DNA of 64,000 nucleotides from Zeimonas sediminis (GCF_023721795.1 NZ_JAMQYE010000002.1:248001-312000); one strand, 5' to 3'; counted from the first letter of the stretch, positions 33,469 to 44,038 are shown. The notes: generated by a model from the letters alone, not told the origin. A program made the numbers and translations.

Positions 33469-36400
33469 GTCCGGCCGGCGGGCTGTCCCTGGCCTTCGGG
33501 CTGTCCTTCGAGGACCTGTACCGCCGCGACGGCCTGCTGAGGCTCGACCGCGCCTTCCTCGACTCGCTGGCCGCGCGCGACGCGGCGCTGGCCGAACGGC
33601 TCGTCCAGGCCAGGGCCGCGCCGCCGGCTTCGGCCCGCGAACAGGCGCCGCTGCTGATCGCGCTCGCGCCCCACCTCGAAGCCTTCGTCGCCGAGCTGTT
33701 CGGCATCGCCGACGCGCTGGCCGGCCTGGTCGCGTCGCAGCAGGCGCTGGCGCCCCTGTGGCGCGTCAAGTACAAGTTCGTGAAGCGGCAGGCCCTGCTG
33801 TCGCTGACGCTCGACGACCTGGCCGGCTTCGACGCCGACGCGGCGCGCGAGCGGCTCGTCGCGGCCTTGCGCCCGGCCACTTCCGCGGCCGGCGCCGCAC
33901 TCGCGCACGCGCCGATCGATTCCGACGCCCCCGCCGCCAGCGACGACCTCGACGAAGCCGGCTTCGCGCGCGCGGTGCTCGGCTGGCAGGCGCTGGCGGC
34001 CGACGACTCGGCCGGCGAGGCCGAGCGGGCCCGGGCCGAATCCCTGCTGGAAACGGCCAGGCACTACAGCGCCTGGGCCGTGCTGACCGAGGCCGGCCGG
34101 CGGCGCCACGGCAAAGGCGTGCTGTTCCGCCATCCGCGCCAGGTCGAGCCTTGGGCGCTGCCCGAGCAGACCCGCAGCGAGCTGGCCGGCGGCGCCACGG
34201 TCCACACGATCCGCCCCGAGGCGATCCGGCGCCGGGACGGCTTCGGCCTGACCGACCCCGGGCCGACGCTGGCCTCGGCGCTCGACGAGATTCATTACTG
34301 CCTGCTCTGCCACAAGCAGGGCACGGACTCCTGCTCGCACGGCCTGCCCGCTGCGGCCGGGCGGGCCGGGGCGCCCGGCGGAGCCAGCCCCGGCACGGCA
34401 GGCGCCGCCCACGACGGCAGCGGGCCCGCCGGCGTCTCGCGATTCCGCCGCTCCGCGCTCGGCACGACCCTGGCCGGCTGCCCGCTGGAAGAACGGATCT
34501 CCGAATTCCAGACGCTGAAGAAGTCCGGCCATCCGATCGCCGCGCTGGCGGCGATCGTCGTCGAGAACCCGATGGTGGCGGCGACCGGCCACCGGATCTG
34601 CAACGATTGCGTCAAGGCCTGCGTGTACCAGCAGCAGACGCCGGTGGACATCCCGCAGGCCGAGACCCGCACGCTGAACGACGTGCTCGCGCTGCCCTGG
34701 GGCTTCGAGGTCTACTCGCTGCTGACCCGCTGGAACCCGATGAACCTGGCGCGGCCCCTGCCCGCCCCCGACAGCGGGCGCAAGGTGCTGGTGGCCGGGC
34801 TGGGGCCGGCCGGCTTCACGCTGGCCCACCACCTGCTGAACGACGGCCACGGTGTCGTCGGCATCGACGGGCTGAAGATCGAGCCGCTTCCCGGGCGGCT
34901 GTCGGGCACGACGCTGGACGGCCATCGCGTGCCCTTCGAGCCGGTACGCGACGTCGCCGAACTGCGCGAGCCGCTCGAGACCCGGATCGGGGCCGGCTTC
35001 GGCGGCGTGGCCGAGTACGGCATCACCGCGCGCTGGGACAAGAACAACCTGACGATCGTCCGCCTGCTGCTCGAGCGGCGCGAGCGCTTCGCACTGTTCG
35101 GCGGGGTGCGCTTCGGCGGCACGCTGGACGCCGACGGCGCCTTCGCGCTCGGCTTCGACCACGTGGCGCTGGCGACGGGCGCCGGCCGCCCGACGGTGCT
35201 CGACATCCCGAACGGGCTGGCGCGCGGCGTGCGCACGGCCAGCGACTTCCTGATGGCGCTGCAGCTGACCGGGGCCGCGAAGGCCGACTCGCTGGCCAAC
35301 CTGCAGTTGCGGCTGCCGGTCGTGGTGATCGGCGGCGGCCTGACCGCGATCGACGCCGCCACCGAGGCGCAGGCCTACTACGTCTCCCAGGTCGAGAAGT
35401 TCCTGCTGCGGCACGAATCGCTGGTCGCCCGCCAGGGGGAGGCGGCGACGCGGTCGGGCTGGACCGCCGAGGAGGCGGCGCTGGCCGACGAATTCCTGGC
35501 CCACGGCCGGACGATCCGGGCCGAGCGCGAGGCCGCCCGCCGCGAGGGCCGCGCGCCGCGCCTGGCCGAGCTGCTGGCCGGCTGGGGCGGCGTGACGATC
35601 GCCTACCGCAGGCGGCTGGTCGACAGTCCGGCCTACCGGCTCAATCACGAGGAGCTCGAGAAGGCGCTCGAGGAAGGCGTTCACTTCGCCGAGGGGCTCG
35701 AGCCGCGGCGGATCGAGGTCGACGACAGCGGCGCGGCGAGCGCGATCGTGTTCGCGCGGACCGGGGTGGACGCGGGCGCGGACGACGCCCGCGATGCCCG
35801 CGATGCCCGCGATGCCCGCGATGCCCGCGATGCCCGCGATGCCGCCGATGCCGCCGATGCCGCCGATGCCGCCGACGCAGAGCGCCTGTCCTGGCCCGCG
35901 CGCACCGTGCTGATCGCCGCCGGCACCCGGCCGAACACGGTCGCCGCGCGCGAGGCGCCGGGCCGCTTCTCGCTCGACGGCCGGCACTTCGCAGCGGTCG
36001 ACGAGGAAGGCCGCCCGGTCCGGCCCGAGCACGGAAATCCGAAGCCCGAGTCGCCGCAGGTGTTGCTGGCCGGGCCCGGCGACGGCCGGATGATGTCCTT
36101 CTTCGGCGACCTGCATCCGGGCTGGTCGGGCAACGTCGTCAAGGCGATGGCCTCCGCGTTGCGCGGCCATCCGGTCGTGGACCGGGTGCTGCGGCGGCGC
36201 GCCCCGGCCGATCCGGCCGGCTTCGAGGCGTTCGCGGAGCGGATCGGCGACCTGTTGCGCGCCCGTGTCGAGCGCGTCGAGCGGCTCACGCCGACCATCG
36301 TCGAGGTCGTGGTCCGCGCGCCGCTCGCAGCCCGAAATTTCGCGCCCGGCCAGTTCTACCGGCTGCAGAACTACGAGACGCTGGCACCGGTGCTGGGCAG

Positions 36401-37232
36401 CGGGGCGCAGGCGACCCGGCTGGCCATGGAAGGCCTGGCGCTGACCGGCGCCTGGGTAGACCGCGAGCGCGGGCTGGTGTCGACGATCGTGCTGGAAATG
36501 GGCGGTTCGTCCAACCTCTGCGAGCGGCTGCAGCCGGGCGAGCCGGTGGTCCTGATGGGGCCGACCGGCTCGCCGACCGAGATCGCCGCCGGCGAAACCG
36601 TGGTGCTGGCGGGCGGCGGCCTCGGCAACGCGGTGCTGTTCTCGATCGGCGCGGCGTTCCGGGCCGCGGGTTCCCGGGTGCTGTATTTCGCCGGCTACCG
36701 GCGGGCGGAAGACCGCTACCGGGTCGCCGACATCGAGTCGGCGGCCGACGCGGTGGTCTGGTGCTGCGACGAGGCGCCCGGCTTCGTGCCCGGCCGGCCG
36801 CAGGACCGGGCCTTCGTCGGCAACATCGTCGAAGCGATGCAGGCGTGGGCGGACGGCCGCCTGGCGCCGGAGGCCGGCTCGCCGCGGCTCCAGGAAGCCG
36901 ACCGGATCCTGGCGATCGGCTCCGACCGGATGATGGCGGCGGTCGCCGCCGCCCGCGAGGGCGCGCTGAAGCCCTTCCTGAAGCCCGGCCACCGGGGCAT
37001 CGGCTCGGTCAACTCGCCGATGCAGTGCATGCTGAAGGAGATCTGCGGCCAGTGCCTCCAGCCGCAGAAGGACCCGGCCACCGGAAAGATCGAACTGGTC
37101 TTCTCCTGCTTCGAGCAGGACCAGCCGCTGGAAAGGGTCGATTTCGCCGCTCTGCAACAACGGCTGGCCCAGAACTCGCTGCAGGAAAAGCTCGCCGCGA
37201 GCTGGATCCGGGGCCTCGTGTCATACTCATGA
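33465..37232 (+). CDS. Large fused Fe-S flavoprotein, NfnB(GltD)-like plus NfnA(PyrK)-like
   Basis: Encodes about 1255 aa from a TTG start overlapping the fdxA stop. Residues 1-270 have no domain I recognise. Next come Cys clusters ([12 protein letters not shown] about 279; [11 protein letters not shown] about 378) and a GltD-like double-Rossmann flavoprotein ([18 protein letters not shown] about 441; [17 protein letters not shown] about 622). Residues about 925-1180 are FNR/PyrK-like, followed by a [2Fe-2S] site with [10 protein letters not shown] (about 1187) and a fourth Cys. This is the domain content of NfnAB, the bifurcating NADH-ferredoxin:NADP oxidoreductase, in one chain. Function is inferred; a role as ferredoxin:NAD(P) oxidoreductase with FdxA is plausible. 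A 9-bp repeat array interrupts the GltD-like part. Confidence 0.75.
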   Translation: MSPAGGLSLAFGLSFEDLYRRDGLLRLDRAFLDSLAARDAALAERLVQARAAPPASAREQAPLLIALAPHLEAFVAELFGIADALAGLVASQQALAPLWRVKYKFVKRQALLSLTLDDLAGFDADAARERLVAALRPATSAAGAALAHAPIDSDAPAASDDLDEAGFARAVLGWQALAADDSAGEAERARAESLLETARHYSAWAVLTEAGRRRHGKGVLFRHPRQVEPWALPEQTRSELAGGATVHTIRPEAIRRRDGFGLTDPGPTLASALDEIHYCLLCHKQGTDSCSHGLPAAAGRAGAPGGASPGTAGAAHDGSGPAGVSRFRRSALGTTLAGCPLEERISEFQTLKKSGHPIAALAAIVVENPMVAATGHRICNDCVKACVYQQQTPVDIPQAETRTLNDVLALPWGFEVYSLLTRWNPMNLARPLPAPDSGRKVLVAGLGPAGFTLAHHLLNDGHGVVGIDGLKIEPLPGRLSGTTLDGHRVPFEPVRDVAELREPLETRIGAGFGGVAEYGITARWDKNNLTIVRLLLERRERFALFGGVRFGGTLDADGAFALGFDHVALATGAGRPTVLDIPNGLARGVRTASDFLMALQLTGAAKADSLANLQLRLPVVVIGGGLTAIDAATEAQAYYVSQVEKFLLRHESLVARQGEAATRSGWTAEEAALADEFLAHGRTIRAEREAARREGRAPRLAELLAGWGGVTIAYRRRLVDSPAYRLNHEELEKALEEGVHFAEGLEPRRIEVDDSGAASAIVFARTGVDAGADDARDARDARDARDARDARDAADAADAADAADAERLSWPARTVLIAAGTRPNTVAAREAPGRFSLDGRHFAAVDEEGRPVRPEHGNPKPESPQVLLAGPGDGRMMSFFGDLHPGWSGNVVKAMASALRGHPVVDRVLRRRAPADPAGFEAFAERIGDLLRARVERVERLTPTIVEVVVRAPLAARNFAPGQFYRLQNYETLAPVLGSGAQATRLAMEGLALTGAWVDRERGLVSTIVLEMGGSSNLCERLQPGEPVVLMGPTGSPTEIAAGETVVLAGGGLGNAVLFSIGAAFRAAGSRVLYFAGYRRAEDRYRVADIESAADAVVWCCDEAPGFVPGRPQDRAFVGNIVEAMQAWADGRLAPEAGSPRLQEADRILAIGSDRMMAAVAAAREGALKPFLKPGHRGIGSVNSPMQCMLKEICGQCLQPQKDPATGKIELVFSCFEQDQPLERVDFAALQQRLAQNSLQEKLAASWIRGLVSYS
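35784..35873 (+). repeat. In-frame 9-bp tandem repeat array (Asp-Ala-Arg / Asp-Ala-Ala)
   Basis: Ten 9-bp units in a row: six encode Asp-Ala-Arg (the first GACGCCCGC, then GATGCCCGC) and four encode Asp-Ala-Ala (GATGCCGCC); a divergent unit GACGCAGAG follows. It lies at about residues 773-803 of the fused flavoprotein, between two conserved parts of the GltD-like module. Near-identical units at codon level suggest recent slippage. Copy number changes would keep the frame. Confidence 0.92.
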
Positions 37233-37239
37233 CAGTCGT

Positions 37240-37267
37240 GGGGGTTTGCGCATTGCAGCAGACCCCC
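37240..37267 (+). promoter_or_regulatory. G/C hairpin in the phaZ leader
   Basis: Six G/T bases at 37240-37245 (GGGGGT) can pair with ACCCCC at 37262-37267, with a further TGC/GCA pairing inside. It lies between the flavoprotein stop and the phaZ ATG, 33 nt before the start. There is no T-run after it, so an intrinsic terminator is unlikely; it may be a leader or transcript-end structure. Confidence 0.35.
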
Positions 37268-37299
37268 TGCCGAAATCGTTCGCAATCAGGACCCCGACC

Positions 37300-38577
37300 A
37301 TGCTCTACCAGATTCGCGAAGCCCAGCGGGCGGTGCTCAAGCCGCTGTCGAGTTGGGCCGACTCGATGAGCCTTCTGTACGGCGATCCTTACAGCCCGAT
37401 GGCGATGTTCCCGTTCTCCAACCGGATCTCGGCCGGCTTCGAGCTGCTGTACCGGCTCGGCAAGGACTACGAGAAGCCCGAGTTCGGGCTGAGCGCCACC
37501 CGGATCGACGACACCGAGGTGCCGATCGTCGAGCGGGTCGAGATGAACTTCCCGTTCTGCCGGCTGCTGAAGTTCGAGCGGCTGCTGCCGAAGTCGCTGG
37601 CGCATCGCTCGACCGACCCCGCGGTGCTGGTCTTCGCGCCGCTGTCCGGGCATCACGCCACGCTGCTGCGCGACACGGTGCGCGCGCTGCTGCCGGATCA
37701 CAACGTGTACATCACCGACTGGGTCGATGCGCGGATGGTGTCCACCTGGCACGGCCCCTTCCATCTCGACGACTACATCGGCTACGCGATCCGCTTCATC
37801 CGGCACCTCGGGCCCGAGGTGCACGTGCTGTCGGTCTGCCAGCCCACGGTGCCGGTGATGGCGGCGGTGTCGCTGATGGCCTCGATGAAGGACCCGCACC
37901 AGCCGCGCACGATGACGATGATGGGCGGGCCGATCGACACGCGAAGCAGCCCGACCAAGGTCAACGACCTGGCGATGACCCGCAGCCACGACTGGTTCGA
38001 GCGGATGCTGATCCACCGCGTGCCGAGCCGCTATCCGGGCGCCGGCCGCCGAGTCTATCCCGGCTTCCTGCAACACGCCGGCTTCGTGGCGATGAACCCC
38101 GACCGGCACATGACCTCGCACTGGGACTTCTATCTCGACCTGGTGCGCGGCGACATGGACGACGCCGAGTCGCACCGCCGCTTCTACGACGAGTACAACG
38201 CGGTGCTGGACATGCCGGCCGAGTACTACCTGGACACGATCCGGCTGGTCTTCCAGGAGCACGCGCTGCCGCTGGGCACCTGGGACGTCGAGTTCGAAGG
38301 CAAGACCTGGCGCGTGAACCCGGCCGACATCACCGACGTGGCCCTGTTCACGATCGAGGGCGAGCTCGACGACATCTCGGGGCTCGGCCAGACCGAGGCG
38401 GCGCAGGGACTGTGCTCGGGCATCCCGAAGAAGAACAAGCAGCACTTCGTGGTGCCGGGCGCCGGCCACTACGGCATCTTCAGCGGCCGGCGCTGGCGCG
38501 AGATGGTCTGCCCCGAGGTGCGCGCGTTCATCCAGCAGCACCGCCGCGACGGGGGGCAGCTCAAGCTGGTCGGCTGA
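37300..38577 (+). CDS. phaZ: Intracellular polyhydroxyalkanoate depolymerase
   Basis: Encodes 425 aa, the size of the intracellular PhaZ family of Cupriavidus and Burkholderia. These enzymes hydrolyse amorphous poly(3-hydroxybutyrate) on granules and use a Cys-Asp-His triad. Candidate catalytic Cys is in [12 protein letters not shown] (about residue 188), Asp in EGELDDISG (about 364) and His in [10 protein letters not shown] (about 391). There is no signal peptide, in line with intracellular action. The ATG at 37300 is taken because [11 protein letters not shown] is the family N-terminus; an in-frame TTG further upstream is less likely. rnfB follows after 10 bp. Confidence 0.92.
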   Translation: MLYQIREAQRAVLKPLSSWADSMSLLYGDPYSPMAMFPFSNRISAGFELLYRLGKDYEKPEFGLSATRIDDTEVPIVERVEMNFPFCRLLKFERLLPKSLAHRSTDPAVLVFAPLSGHHATLLRDTVRALLPDHNVYITDWVDARMVSTWHGPFHLDDYIGYAIRFIRHLGPEVHVLSVCQPTVPVMAAVSLMASMKDPHQPRTMTMMGGPIDTRSSPTKVNDLAMTRSHDWFERMLIHRVPSRYPGAGRRVYPGFLQHAGFVAMNPDRHMTSHWDFYLDLVRGDMDDAESHRRFYDEYNAVLDMPAEYYLDTIRLVFQEHALPLGTWDVEFEGKTWRVNPADITDVALFTIEGELDDISGLGQTEAAQGLCSGIPKKNKQHFVVPGAGHYGIFSGRRWREMVCPEVRAFIQQHRRDGGQLKLVG

Positions 38578-38587
38578 CCCGGACCCG

Positions 38588-39226
38588 ATGTCCGCAGAAC
38601 CGTCCGGCGCGACGCTGGCCGACGCGATCGACGCGCTGCTGCCGCAGACGCAGTGCACGAAGTGCGGCTACGACGGCTGCCGGCCCTATGCCGAGGCGAT
38701 CGCGGCCGGGCGCGCGCAGATCGACCGCTGCCCGCCGGGCGGCGCGGCCGGCATCGCGCGTCTCGCCCGCCTGCTGGGGCGGCCCGAGCTGCCGCTGAAC
38801 CCCGAGTGCGGCGTCGAGGCGCCCAGGCGGGTCGCCCGGATCGATCCCGACCTGTGCATCGGCTGCACCAAGTGCATCCAGGCCTGCCCGGTCGACGCGA
38901 TCATCGGCGCGCGCAAGCGGATGCACACGGTGATCGCGGCGCTGTGCACCGGCTGCGACCTGTGCGTGCCCCCCTGCCCGGTCGACTGCATCGAGATGCT
39001 TCCCCTCGGGGCCGACGACGCCCGGTGGACCGACACCGACGCGGCGGCGGCGCGCGGCCGCTATCGCGCGCGCGGCTTGCGGCTCGAGCGTGACCGGCGC
39101 GCCCGCCAGCAGCGGCTGGCGGCCCGCGGCGCTTCCGCCGCGCACGACGACGCACAGGCGCGCAAGCGCGCGGCGATCGAGGCGGCGATGCGTCGCGCTC
39201 GCGAGAGGCTGGAGGGTGCGCGATGA
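38588..39226 (+). CDS. rnfB: RnfB-type electron-transport ferredoxin protein
   Basis: Encodes 212 aa. An N-terminal Fe-S domain ([17 protein letters not shown] ... RCPPGG, about residues 22-60) is followed by two [4Fe-4S] ferredoxin motifs ([16 protein letters not shown] about 95; [16 protein letters not shown] about 125) and a basic coiled tail. It lacks the N-terminal membrane anchor of true Rnf/Rsx complexes, and no other rnf gene is nearby. Stand-alone RnfB copies beside nth are common in Betaproteobacteria; the partner is unknown. The stop overlaps the nth ATG (ATGA). Confidence 0.9.
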   Translation: MSAEPSGATLADAIDALLPQTQCTKCGYDGCRPYAEAIAAGRAQIDRCPPGGAAGIARLARLLGRPELPLNPECGVEAPRRVARIDPDLCIGCTKCIQACPVDAIIGARKRMHTVIAALCTGCDLCVPPCPVDCIEMLPLGADDARWTDTDAAAARGRYRARGLRLERDRRARQQRLAARGASAAHDDAQARKRAAIEAAMRRARERLEGAR

Positions 39227-39897
39227 ACCGCGAGCGTCGCACCGAGATCTTCCGGCGCCTGCAGGCGCTGAACCCGCACCCGACCACCGAGCTCGAGTAC
39301 TCGACGCCCTTCGAACTGCTGGTGGCCGTGACGCTGTCGGCCCAGGCGACCGACAAGAGCGTCAACCTGGCCACCCGCAAGCTGTTCGCCGTGGCCCCGA
39401 CGCCCGAAGCGATGCTGGCGCTGGGCGAGGAAGGCCTGTGCGAATACATCCGCACGATCGGGCTCTACCGCTCGAAGGCCCGCCACGTGATCGCGGCCTG
39501 CAGGATCCTGGTCGAGCGGCACGGCGGCGAGGTGCCGCGCACCCGCGAGGCGCTGGAGCAGTTGCCCGGCGTGGGCCGCAAGACCGCCAACGTGGTGCTG
39601 AACACCGCGTTCGGCGAGCCCACGGTGGCCGTGGACACCCACATCTTCCGGGTCGCCAACCGGACAGGCATCGCGAAGGGCGCCACGCCGCTGGCCGTCG
39701 AGAAGGGCCTGCTGAAGTTCGTGCCGGCGCCCTTCCTGCGCGACTGCCACCACTGGCTGATCCTGCACGGCCGCTACGTCTGCAAGGCGCGCAAGCCGGA
39801 GTGCTGGCGCTGCCCGATCGCCGACCTGTGCGAGTACCGCGGCAAGACGCCGGCGCCGGGCGAGAAAGCCGTCCGCCGGCGCGCCGCCGACGACTGA
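39223..39897 (+). CDS. nth: Endonuclease III
   Basis: Encodes 224 aa. A bifunctional DNA glycosylase/AP lyase that removes oxidised pyrimidines. The helix-hairpin-helix with catalytic Lys is [13 protein letters not shown] (about residues 112-124), the catalytic Asp is in [11 protein letters not shown] (about 138), and the C-terminal [4Fe-4S] loop is [17 protein letters not shown] (about 187-203). Translationally coupled to rnfB, an arrangement widespread in Proteobacteria, possibly reflecting redox supply to the Fe-S cluster. All catalytic residues are present. Confidence 0.96.
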   Translation: MNRERRTEIFRRLQALNPHPTTELEYSTPFELLVAVTLSAQATDKSVNLATRKLFAVAPTPEAMLALGEEGLCEYIRTIGLYRSKARHVIAACRILVERHGGEVPRTREALEQLPGVGRKTANVVLNTAFGEPTVAVDTHIFRVANRTGIAKGATPLAVEKGLLKFVPAPFLRDCHHWLILHGRYVCKARKPECWRCPIADLCEYRGKTPAPGEKAVRRRAADD

Positions 39898-39905
39898 AGA
39901 CGACC

Positions 39906-40334
39906 ATGTTCGACCCCTCCCGCGACGACGTCCGCCGCTTCTTCTGCGAGGCCTGGCGCAAGCAGCGCGAGGCGCTGCCGCTCACGCCGCTCGAGACGAT
40001 CGCCGCGGACTGGATCGTCGAGCACCCCGAGTACCACCCCGACCTCGAGTCGCTCGAGCGGGCGCTCGCGGCCGAGTACCCGGTGGAGGGCGGGCGCAGC
40101 AATCCCTTCCTGCACCTGGCCATGCACCTGTCGATCTCGGAGCAAGTGCAGATCGACCAGCCGCCCGGCATCCGGGCGGCGCACGACGCGCTCGCCCGCA
40201 GGCTGGACTCGCGGCACGAGGCGGCGCACCGGATCATGGAGTGCCTCGGCGAGACGATCTGGCGGGCCCAGCGCGACCGCACGACGCCCGACGCGCAGGC
40301 CTACCTGGAATGCATCCGCCGTCAGGCCGGATGA
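39906..40334 (+). CDS. DUF1841 family protein
   Basis: Encodes 142 aa of the DUF1841 family, common in beta- and gammaproteobacteria next to nth. Recognisable segments are MFDPSRDDVRRFFCEAWRK, then NPFLHLAMHLSISEQVQIDQ (about 75-94) and a C-terminal HRIMECLGETIWRAQR. The conserved His residues in LAMHL and HRIM hint at metal or DNA binding, but no function is known. It starts 8 bp after nth and is probably cotranscribed. Confidence 0.88.
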   Translation: MFDPSRDDVRRFFCEAWRKQREALPLTPLETIAADWIVEHPEYHPDLESLERALAAEYPVEGGRSNPFLHLAMHLSISEQVQIDQPPGIRAAHDALARRLDSRHEAAHRIMECLGETIWRAQRDRTTPDAQAYLECIRRQAG

Positions 40335-40470
40335 CGATTCTGTTACGCTTTCCCACCGGTCAGGCCGCTCGCACTCGAGGTTCGGCCGCCCGCCCGCAGC
40401 GCGTGCCGGCAGTCGGGCCCCGTTTCCCACACTGTTCCCCGGCAGACCGAGACCCCGACGGAAGACCGAG

Positions 40471-41106
40471 ATGTTCGGACGCCTGATGCCCCGCGAGGGC
40501 AAGTTCTTCGACCTGTTCAACCGCCACGCGGATCGCATCGTCGCGGGTTCCGGCGAGCTCGCCGGATTGATGAGCGACTATGCCGACGTGTCGCTGCGCC
40601 GCGCCCGGATCGACGCGATCGACGCGGCCGAGAAGGACGCCGACAAGATCACCCACGAAGCGGTGATCCTGCTGCACAAGACCTTCATCACCCCCTTCGA
40701 TCGCGACGACATCCACAAGCTGATCACCACGATGGACGACATCCTGGACCTGATCCAGGACGTCGCCGAGTCGGCGATCCTCTACGACCTGCAGCGGATC
40801 ACGCCCGAGGCCCAGCAGCTCGCCGACCTGAACGCGATGTGCGCCGAGCGGGTCCAGGCGGCGGTCCGGATGCTCGACGACATGGAGAACGCCGAGGCGA
40901 TCCTGAAGGTCTGCACCGAGATCGATCGCCTCGAGTCCGACGCCGACCGGGTGATGCGCTCGGCGATGTCCAAGCTCTTCCGCGACGAGACCGACGTGCG
41001 CCAGCTGATCAAGCTCAAGGCGATCTACGAGCTGCTCGAGTCCGTGTCCGACAAGTGCGAGGACGTGGCCAACGTCATCGAGGGCGTGGTCCTCGAGAAC
41101 GCCTGA
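40471..41106 (+). CDS. DUF47 PhoU-like phosphate transport regulator
   Basis: Encodes 211 aa, all-helical, of the DUF47 (PhoU-related) family that accompanies PiT transporters. The N-terminus (MFGRLMPREGKFFDLFNRHA) and the three-helix repeats with acidic E-x-x-x-D patterns (AIDAAEKDADKITHE, about 50-64; IDRLESDADRVM, about 152-163) are typical of metal-binding PhoU bundles. It likely modulates phosphate uptake by the PiT protein 13 bp downstream. The 136 bp upstream hold no clear Pho box. Confidence 0.92.
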   Translation: MFGRLMPREGKFFDLFNRHADRIVAGSGELAGLMSDYADVSLRRARIDAIDAAEKDADKITHEAVILLHKTFITPFDRDDIHKLITTMDDILDLIQDVAESAILYDLQRITPEAQQLADLNAMCAERVQAAVRMLDDMENAEAILKVCTEIDRLESDADRVMRSAMSKLFRDETDVRQLIKLKAIYELLESVSDKCEDVANVIEGVVLENA

Positions 41107-41119
41107 TCGGCCGCGCGCG

Positions 41120-42130
41120 ATGAGCTCGGTGCAGATCACCTTCTCGGTGCTGGTGTTCCTGGTGGTCCTGGCGCTCGCCTTCGATTTCATGAACGGCTTC
41201 CACGACGCCGCGAACTCGATCGCGACGATCGTGTCCACCGGCGTGCTGAAGCCCTACCAGGCGGTGGCCTGGGCCGCGACCTTCAATTTCCTGGCCTTGT
41301 TCGTGTTCGACCTGAACGTGGCGGCGACGGTCGGCAAGGGCATCGTGGAGGCGGCGTCGATCGACCACTACGTGATCTTCGGCGCGCTGGCCGGGGCGCT
41401 GGCGTGGAACGTCATCACCTGGCTGTTCGGCATTCCGTCGAGTTCCTCGCACGCGCTGATCGGCGGCATGATCGGCGCCACGCTGGCGGGCTCGGGCGCC
41501 GACTCGCTGGTCGCCAGCGGGATCACGAAGACCGCCCTGTTCATCCTCGTCTCTCCGACGCTCGGCTTCCTGCTGGGCGGGCTGTTGATGCTGGCGACCT
41601 CGTGGACCTTCTTCAAGGCCACGCCGCGCGGCACCGACCGCTGGTTCCGGCGGCTGCAGCTGGCGTCGTCGGCGCTGTACAGCCTGGGCCACGGCAGCAA
41701 CGACGCGCAGAAGACGATGGGGATCATCTGGCTGCTGCTGATCGCCGCCGGCGTGACCGACATGGCCGCCAAGCGCCCCCCCGAATGGGTCGTGATCTCC
41801 TGCTACCTGGCGATCGCGGCCGGCACGATGTTCGGCGGCTGGCGAATCGTGAAGACCATGGGCCAGAAGATCACCAAGCTCAAGCCCGTCGGCGGGTTCT
41901 GCGCCGAGACCGGCGGCGCGATGACGCTGTTCCTGGCCTCGGGCTTCGGCATCCCGGTGTCGACCACCCACACGATCACCGGGGCGATCGTCGGCGTCGG
42001 CTCGTCCCACAACGTTTCGGCCGTCCGGTGGGGGCTGGCCGGGACGATCATCTGGGCCTGGATCCTGACCATCCCGGCCTCGGCGATCATGGCCGCCGTG
42101 GCCTGGTGGCTCGGCCGCATGCTTCTGTAG
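41120..42130 (+). CDS. pit: PiT-family inorganic phosphate transporter
   Basis: Encodes 336 aa with about 10 membrane segments. The two PiT signatures are present: DFMNGFHDAANSIATIVSTG (about residues 17-36) and GHGSNDAQKTMGIIW (about 192-206), and the second repeat has GIPVSTTHTITGAIVG. These move metal-phosphate complexes with H+ or Na+. Forms a pair with the DUF47 gene upstream. The esterase gene follows after 10 bp. Confidence 0.94.
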   Translation: MSSVQITFSVLVFLVVLALAFDFMNGFHDAANSIATIVSTGVLKPYQAVAWAATFNFLALFVFDLNVAATVGKGIVEAASIDHYVIFGALAGALAWNVITWLFGIPSSSSHALIGGMIGATLAGSGADSLVASGITKTALFILVSPTLGFLLGGLLMLATSWTFFKATPRGTDRWFRRLQLASSALYSLGHGSNDAQKTMGIIWLLLIAAGVTDMAAKRPPEWVVISCYLAIAAGTMFGGWRIVKTMGQKITKLKPVGGFCAETGGAMTLFLASGFGIPVSTTHTITGAIVGVGSSHNVSAVRWGLAGTIIWAWILTIPASAIMAAVAWWLGRMLL

Positions 42131-42140
42131 GAGCGGACCG

Positions 42141-42857
42141 ATGCAAGCCGATCGGCGCCAGCCGGGCGAGCAGTTGTGGCTCGAGTTGCCGCCGATGTCG
42201 GAGTCGGCGCCCCGCCGGCTGCTCGTCTTCCTGCACGGCGCCGGCTCCTCGCCCGAGGCCTTCGTGCCGATCGCGCTGGCCTGGCAGCTGAAGTTCCCCG
42301 GCGCGACGGCCGCGGTGGTCGAGGCGCTGCGCCCGTCCAGCGCGAGCGCGGGCAAGGACTGGTACGACCCTGCCGGCGCCTCCTGCGGGCACGCCGAGCG
42401 CGTCGTCGAAGCCGCCGAGGAGGTCGCGCGCCGGCTCGACGCGCTGCAGGCCGCCACCGGACTGGCCGGCAGCGAGACGGTCGTGGTCGGCTTCTCGCAA
42501 GGGGCCACCGTGGCGCTCGAGCTCGCGCGCCGCGCGCCGGGCTCGGCGGCCATCGTCGTCGCCTACGCCGGGCGGCTGGCGCGGCCGGTCCGGCAGGGCG
42601 AGACCGTCGCCCCGACCATCCACCTGATCCACGGCGAGCTCGACAGCGTCGTGCCGACCGCCCACTCCGAGCGCAGCTACCGTCACCTGCGGGCGGCCGG
42701 CACCGACGTGTCGCTCGACATCGCGCTCGACGAAACTCATGCGATCGGCCAGGCGCTCGTGAACCTCGGCACCACGCGCGTGCTGCAGACGCTGTTCCGC
42801 GGCCGCTCGCGCAAACGCCTTCCCTTTTCCTACCTTCGATCGGAGACTCTGCAATGA
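42141..42857 (+). CDS. Carboxylesterase / phospholipase-type alpha/beta hydrolase
   Basis: Encodes 238 aa. The nucleophile elbow is GFSQGATVALELA (about residue 114), the acid is in HGELDSVVPTAHS (about 163) and the His in LDETHAIGQAL (about 198), which is the pattern of the EstB/YpfH-type esterases. The oxyanion region is LVFLHGAGSSPE. It is cytoplasmic (no signal peptide). Substrate unknown. ATGA overlap with the thiolase gene suggests coupled translation; a link to acyl-ester metabolism is possible. Confidence 0.85.
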   Translation: MQADRRQPGEQLWLELPPMSESAPRRLLVFLHGAGSSPEAFVPIALAWQLKFPGATAAVVEALRPSSASAGKDWYDPAGASCGHAERVVEAAEEVARRLDALQAATGLAGSETVVVGFSQGATVALELARRAPGSAAIVVAYAGRLARPVRQGETVAPTIHLIHGELDSVVPTAHSERSYRHLRAAGTDVSLDIALDETHAIGQALVNLGTTRVLQTLFRGRSRKRLPFSYLRSETLQ

Positions 42858-44038
42858 CTCGTGAAGTCGTCATCGTCAGCGGCGTTCGCACCGCGGTCGG
42901 CACCTTCGGCGGCAGCCTGAAGGACCACACCCCCACCCAGCTCGGCGCGGCAGTCGTGCGCGAGGCGGTCTCGCGCGCCGGCCTGGGCGCCGAGGACGTC
43001 CATCACGTGGTATTCGGCCACGTGATCAACACCGAGCCGCGCGACATGTACCTGGCGCGGGTGGCCGCCCTCGAAGGCGGCCTGTCGAAGGACGTGCCCG
43101 CGATGACGCTCAACCGCCTGTGCGGCTCCGGCCTGCAGGCGATCGTGTCGGCCTCGCAGGCGATCCTGCTGGGCGACGCGGACGCGGCGGTGGCCGGCGG
43201 CGCCGAGGTGATGAGCCGCGGCCCGTACCACATGCCGAGCGCCCGCTGGGGCGCCCGGATGGGCGACGGCAAGATCGTCGACATGATGGTCGGCGCGCTG
43301 CACGACCCGTTCCACACGATCCACATGGGCGTGACCGCCGAGAACGTCGCGAAGAAGTGGGGCATCGGGCGCGACGAGCAGGACGCGCTGGCCGTCGAGA
43401 GCCATCGCCGCGCCGCCGCCGCGATCGCCGAGGGCCGCTTCCGTTCGCAGACCCTGGGCATCGAGCTGAAGACCCGCAAGGGCGTCACCGTGTTCGACAC
43501 CGACGAGCACGTGCGCGCCGACGCCTCGCTCGAGAACATGGCCAAGCTCAAGCCGGTGTTCGCGAAGGAGAACGGCACCGTGACCGCCGGCAACGCCTCG
43601 GGCATCAACGACGGCGCCGCCGCGCTGGTGCTGATGGAAGCGAAGGCCGCGCAGGCCCGCGGCCTGAAACCGATGGCCCGGCTGGTCGGCTACGCGCACG
43701 CCGGCGTCGACCCGGAGTACATGGGCATCGGCCCGGTGCCCGCGTCGCGCAAGGCGCTCGAGAAGGCCGGCCTGAAGGCCTCGGACATGGACGTGATCGA
43801 GGCCAACGAGGCCTTCGCCGCGCAGGCGCTGGCGGTCTCGAAGGACCTCGGGCTCGACCCGGCCAAGGTGAACCCGAACGGCTCGGGCATCTCGATCGGC
43901 CACCCGGTCGGCGCCACCGGCGCGCTGATCACGGTGAAGGCGCTGTACGAGCTGGAGCGCATCCAGGGGCGCTATGCGCTCGTCACGATGTGCATCGGGG
44001 GCGGCCAGGGGATCGCGGCGATCTTCGAGCGCGTCTGA
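42854..44038 (+). CDS. Acetyl-CoA acetyltransferase (thiolase)
   Basis: Encodes 394 aa, typical of biosynthetic thiolases. The acyl-accepting Cys is in [13 protein letters not shown] (about residue 90), the His of [13 protein letters not shown] (about 351) and the second Cys of [16 protein letters not shown] (about 381) are all present. It condenses two acetyl-CoA or cleaves acetoacetyl-CoA, feeding PHB synthesis or beta-oxidation. Last gene of the plus-strand block; the 704 bp beyond are non-coding and converge on the MFS gene. Confidence 0.93.
   Translation: MTREVVIVSGVRTAVGTFGGSLKDHTPTQLGAAVVREAVSRAGLGAEDVHHVVFGHVINTEPRDMYLARVAALEGGLSKDVPAMTLNRLCGSGLQAIVSASQAILLGDADAAVAGGAEVMSRGPYHMPSARWGARMGDGKIVDMMVGALHDPFHTIHMGVTAENVAKKWGIGRDEQDALAVESHRRAAAAIAEGRFRSQTLGIELKTRKGVTVFDTDEHVRADASLENMAKLKPVFAKENGTVTAGNASGINDGAAALVLMEAKAAQARGLKPMARLVGYAHAGVDPEYMGIGPVPASRKALEKAGLKASDMDVIEANEAFAAQALAVSKDLGLDPAKVNPNGSGISIGHPVGATGALITVKALYELERIQGRYALVTMCIGGGQGIAAIFERV

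Noticed and set aside
35784-35882. Possible CRISPR or direct-repeat array
   Set aside because: Units are 9 bp with no spacers and stay in frame inside a conserved flavoprotein gene.
40335-40470. Pho box before the DUF47-PiT pair
   Set aside because: Only a single CTGTTAC-like heptamer is seen, without the second direct repeat at proper spacing.
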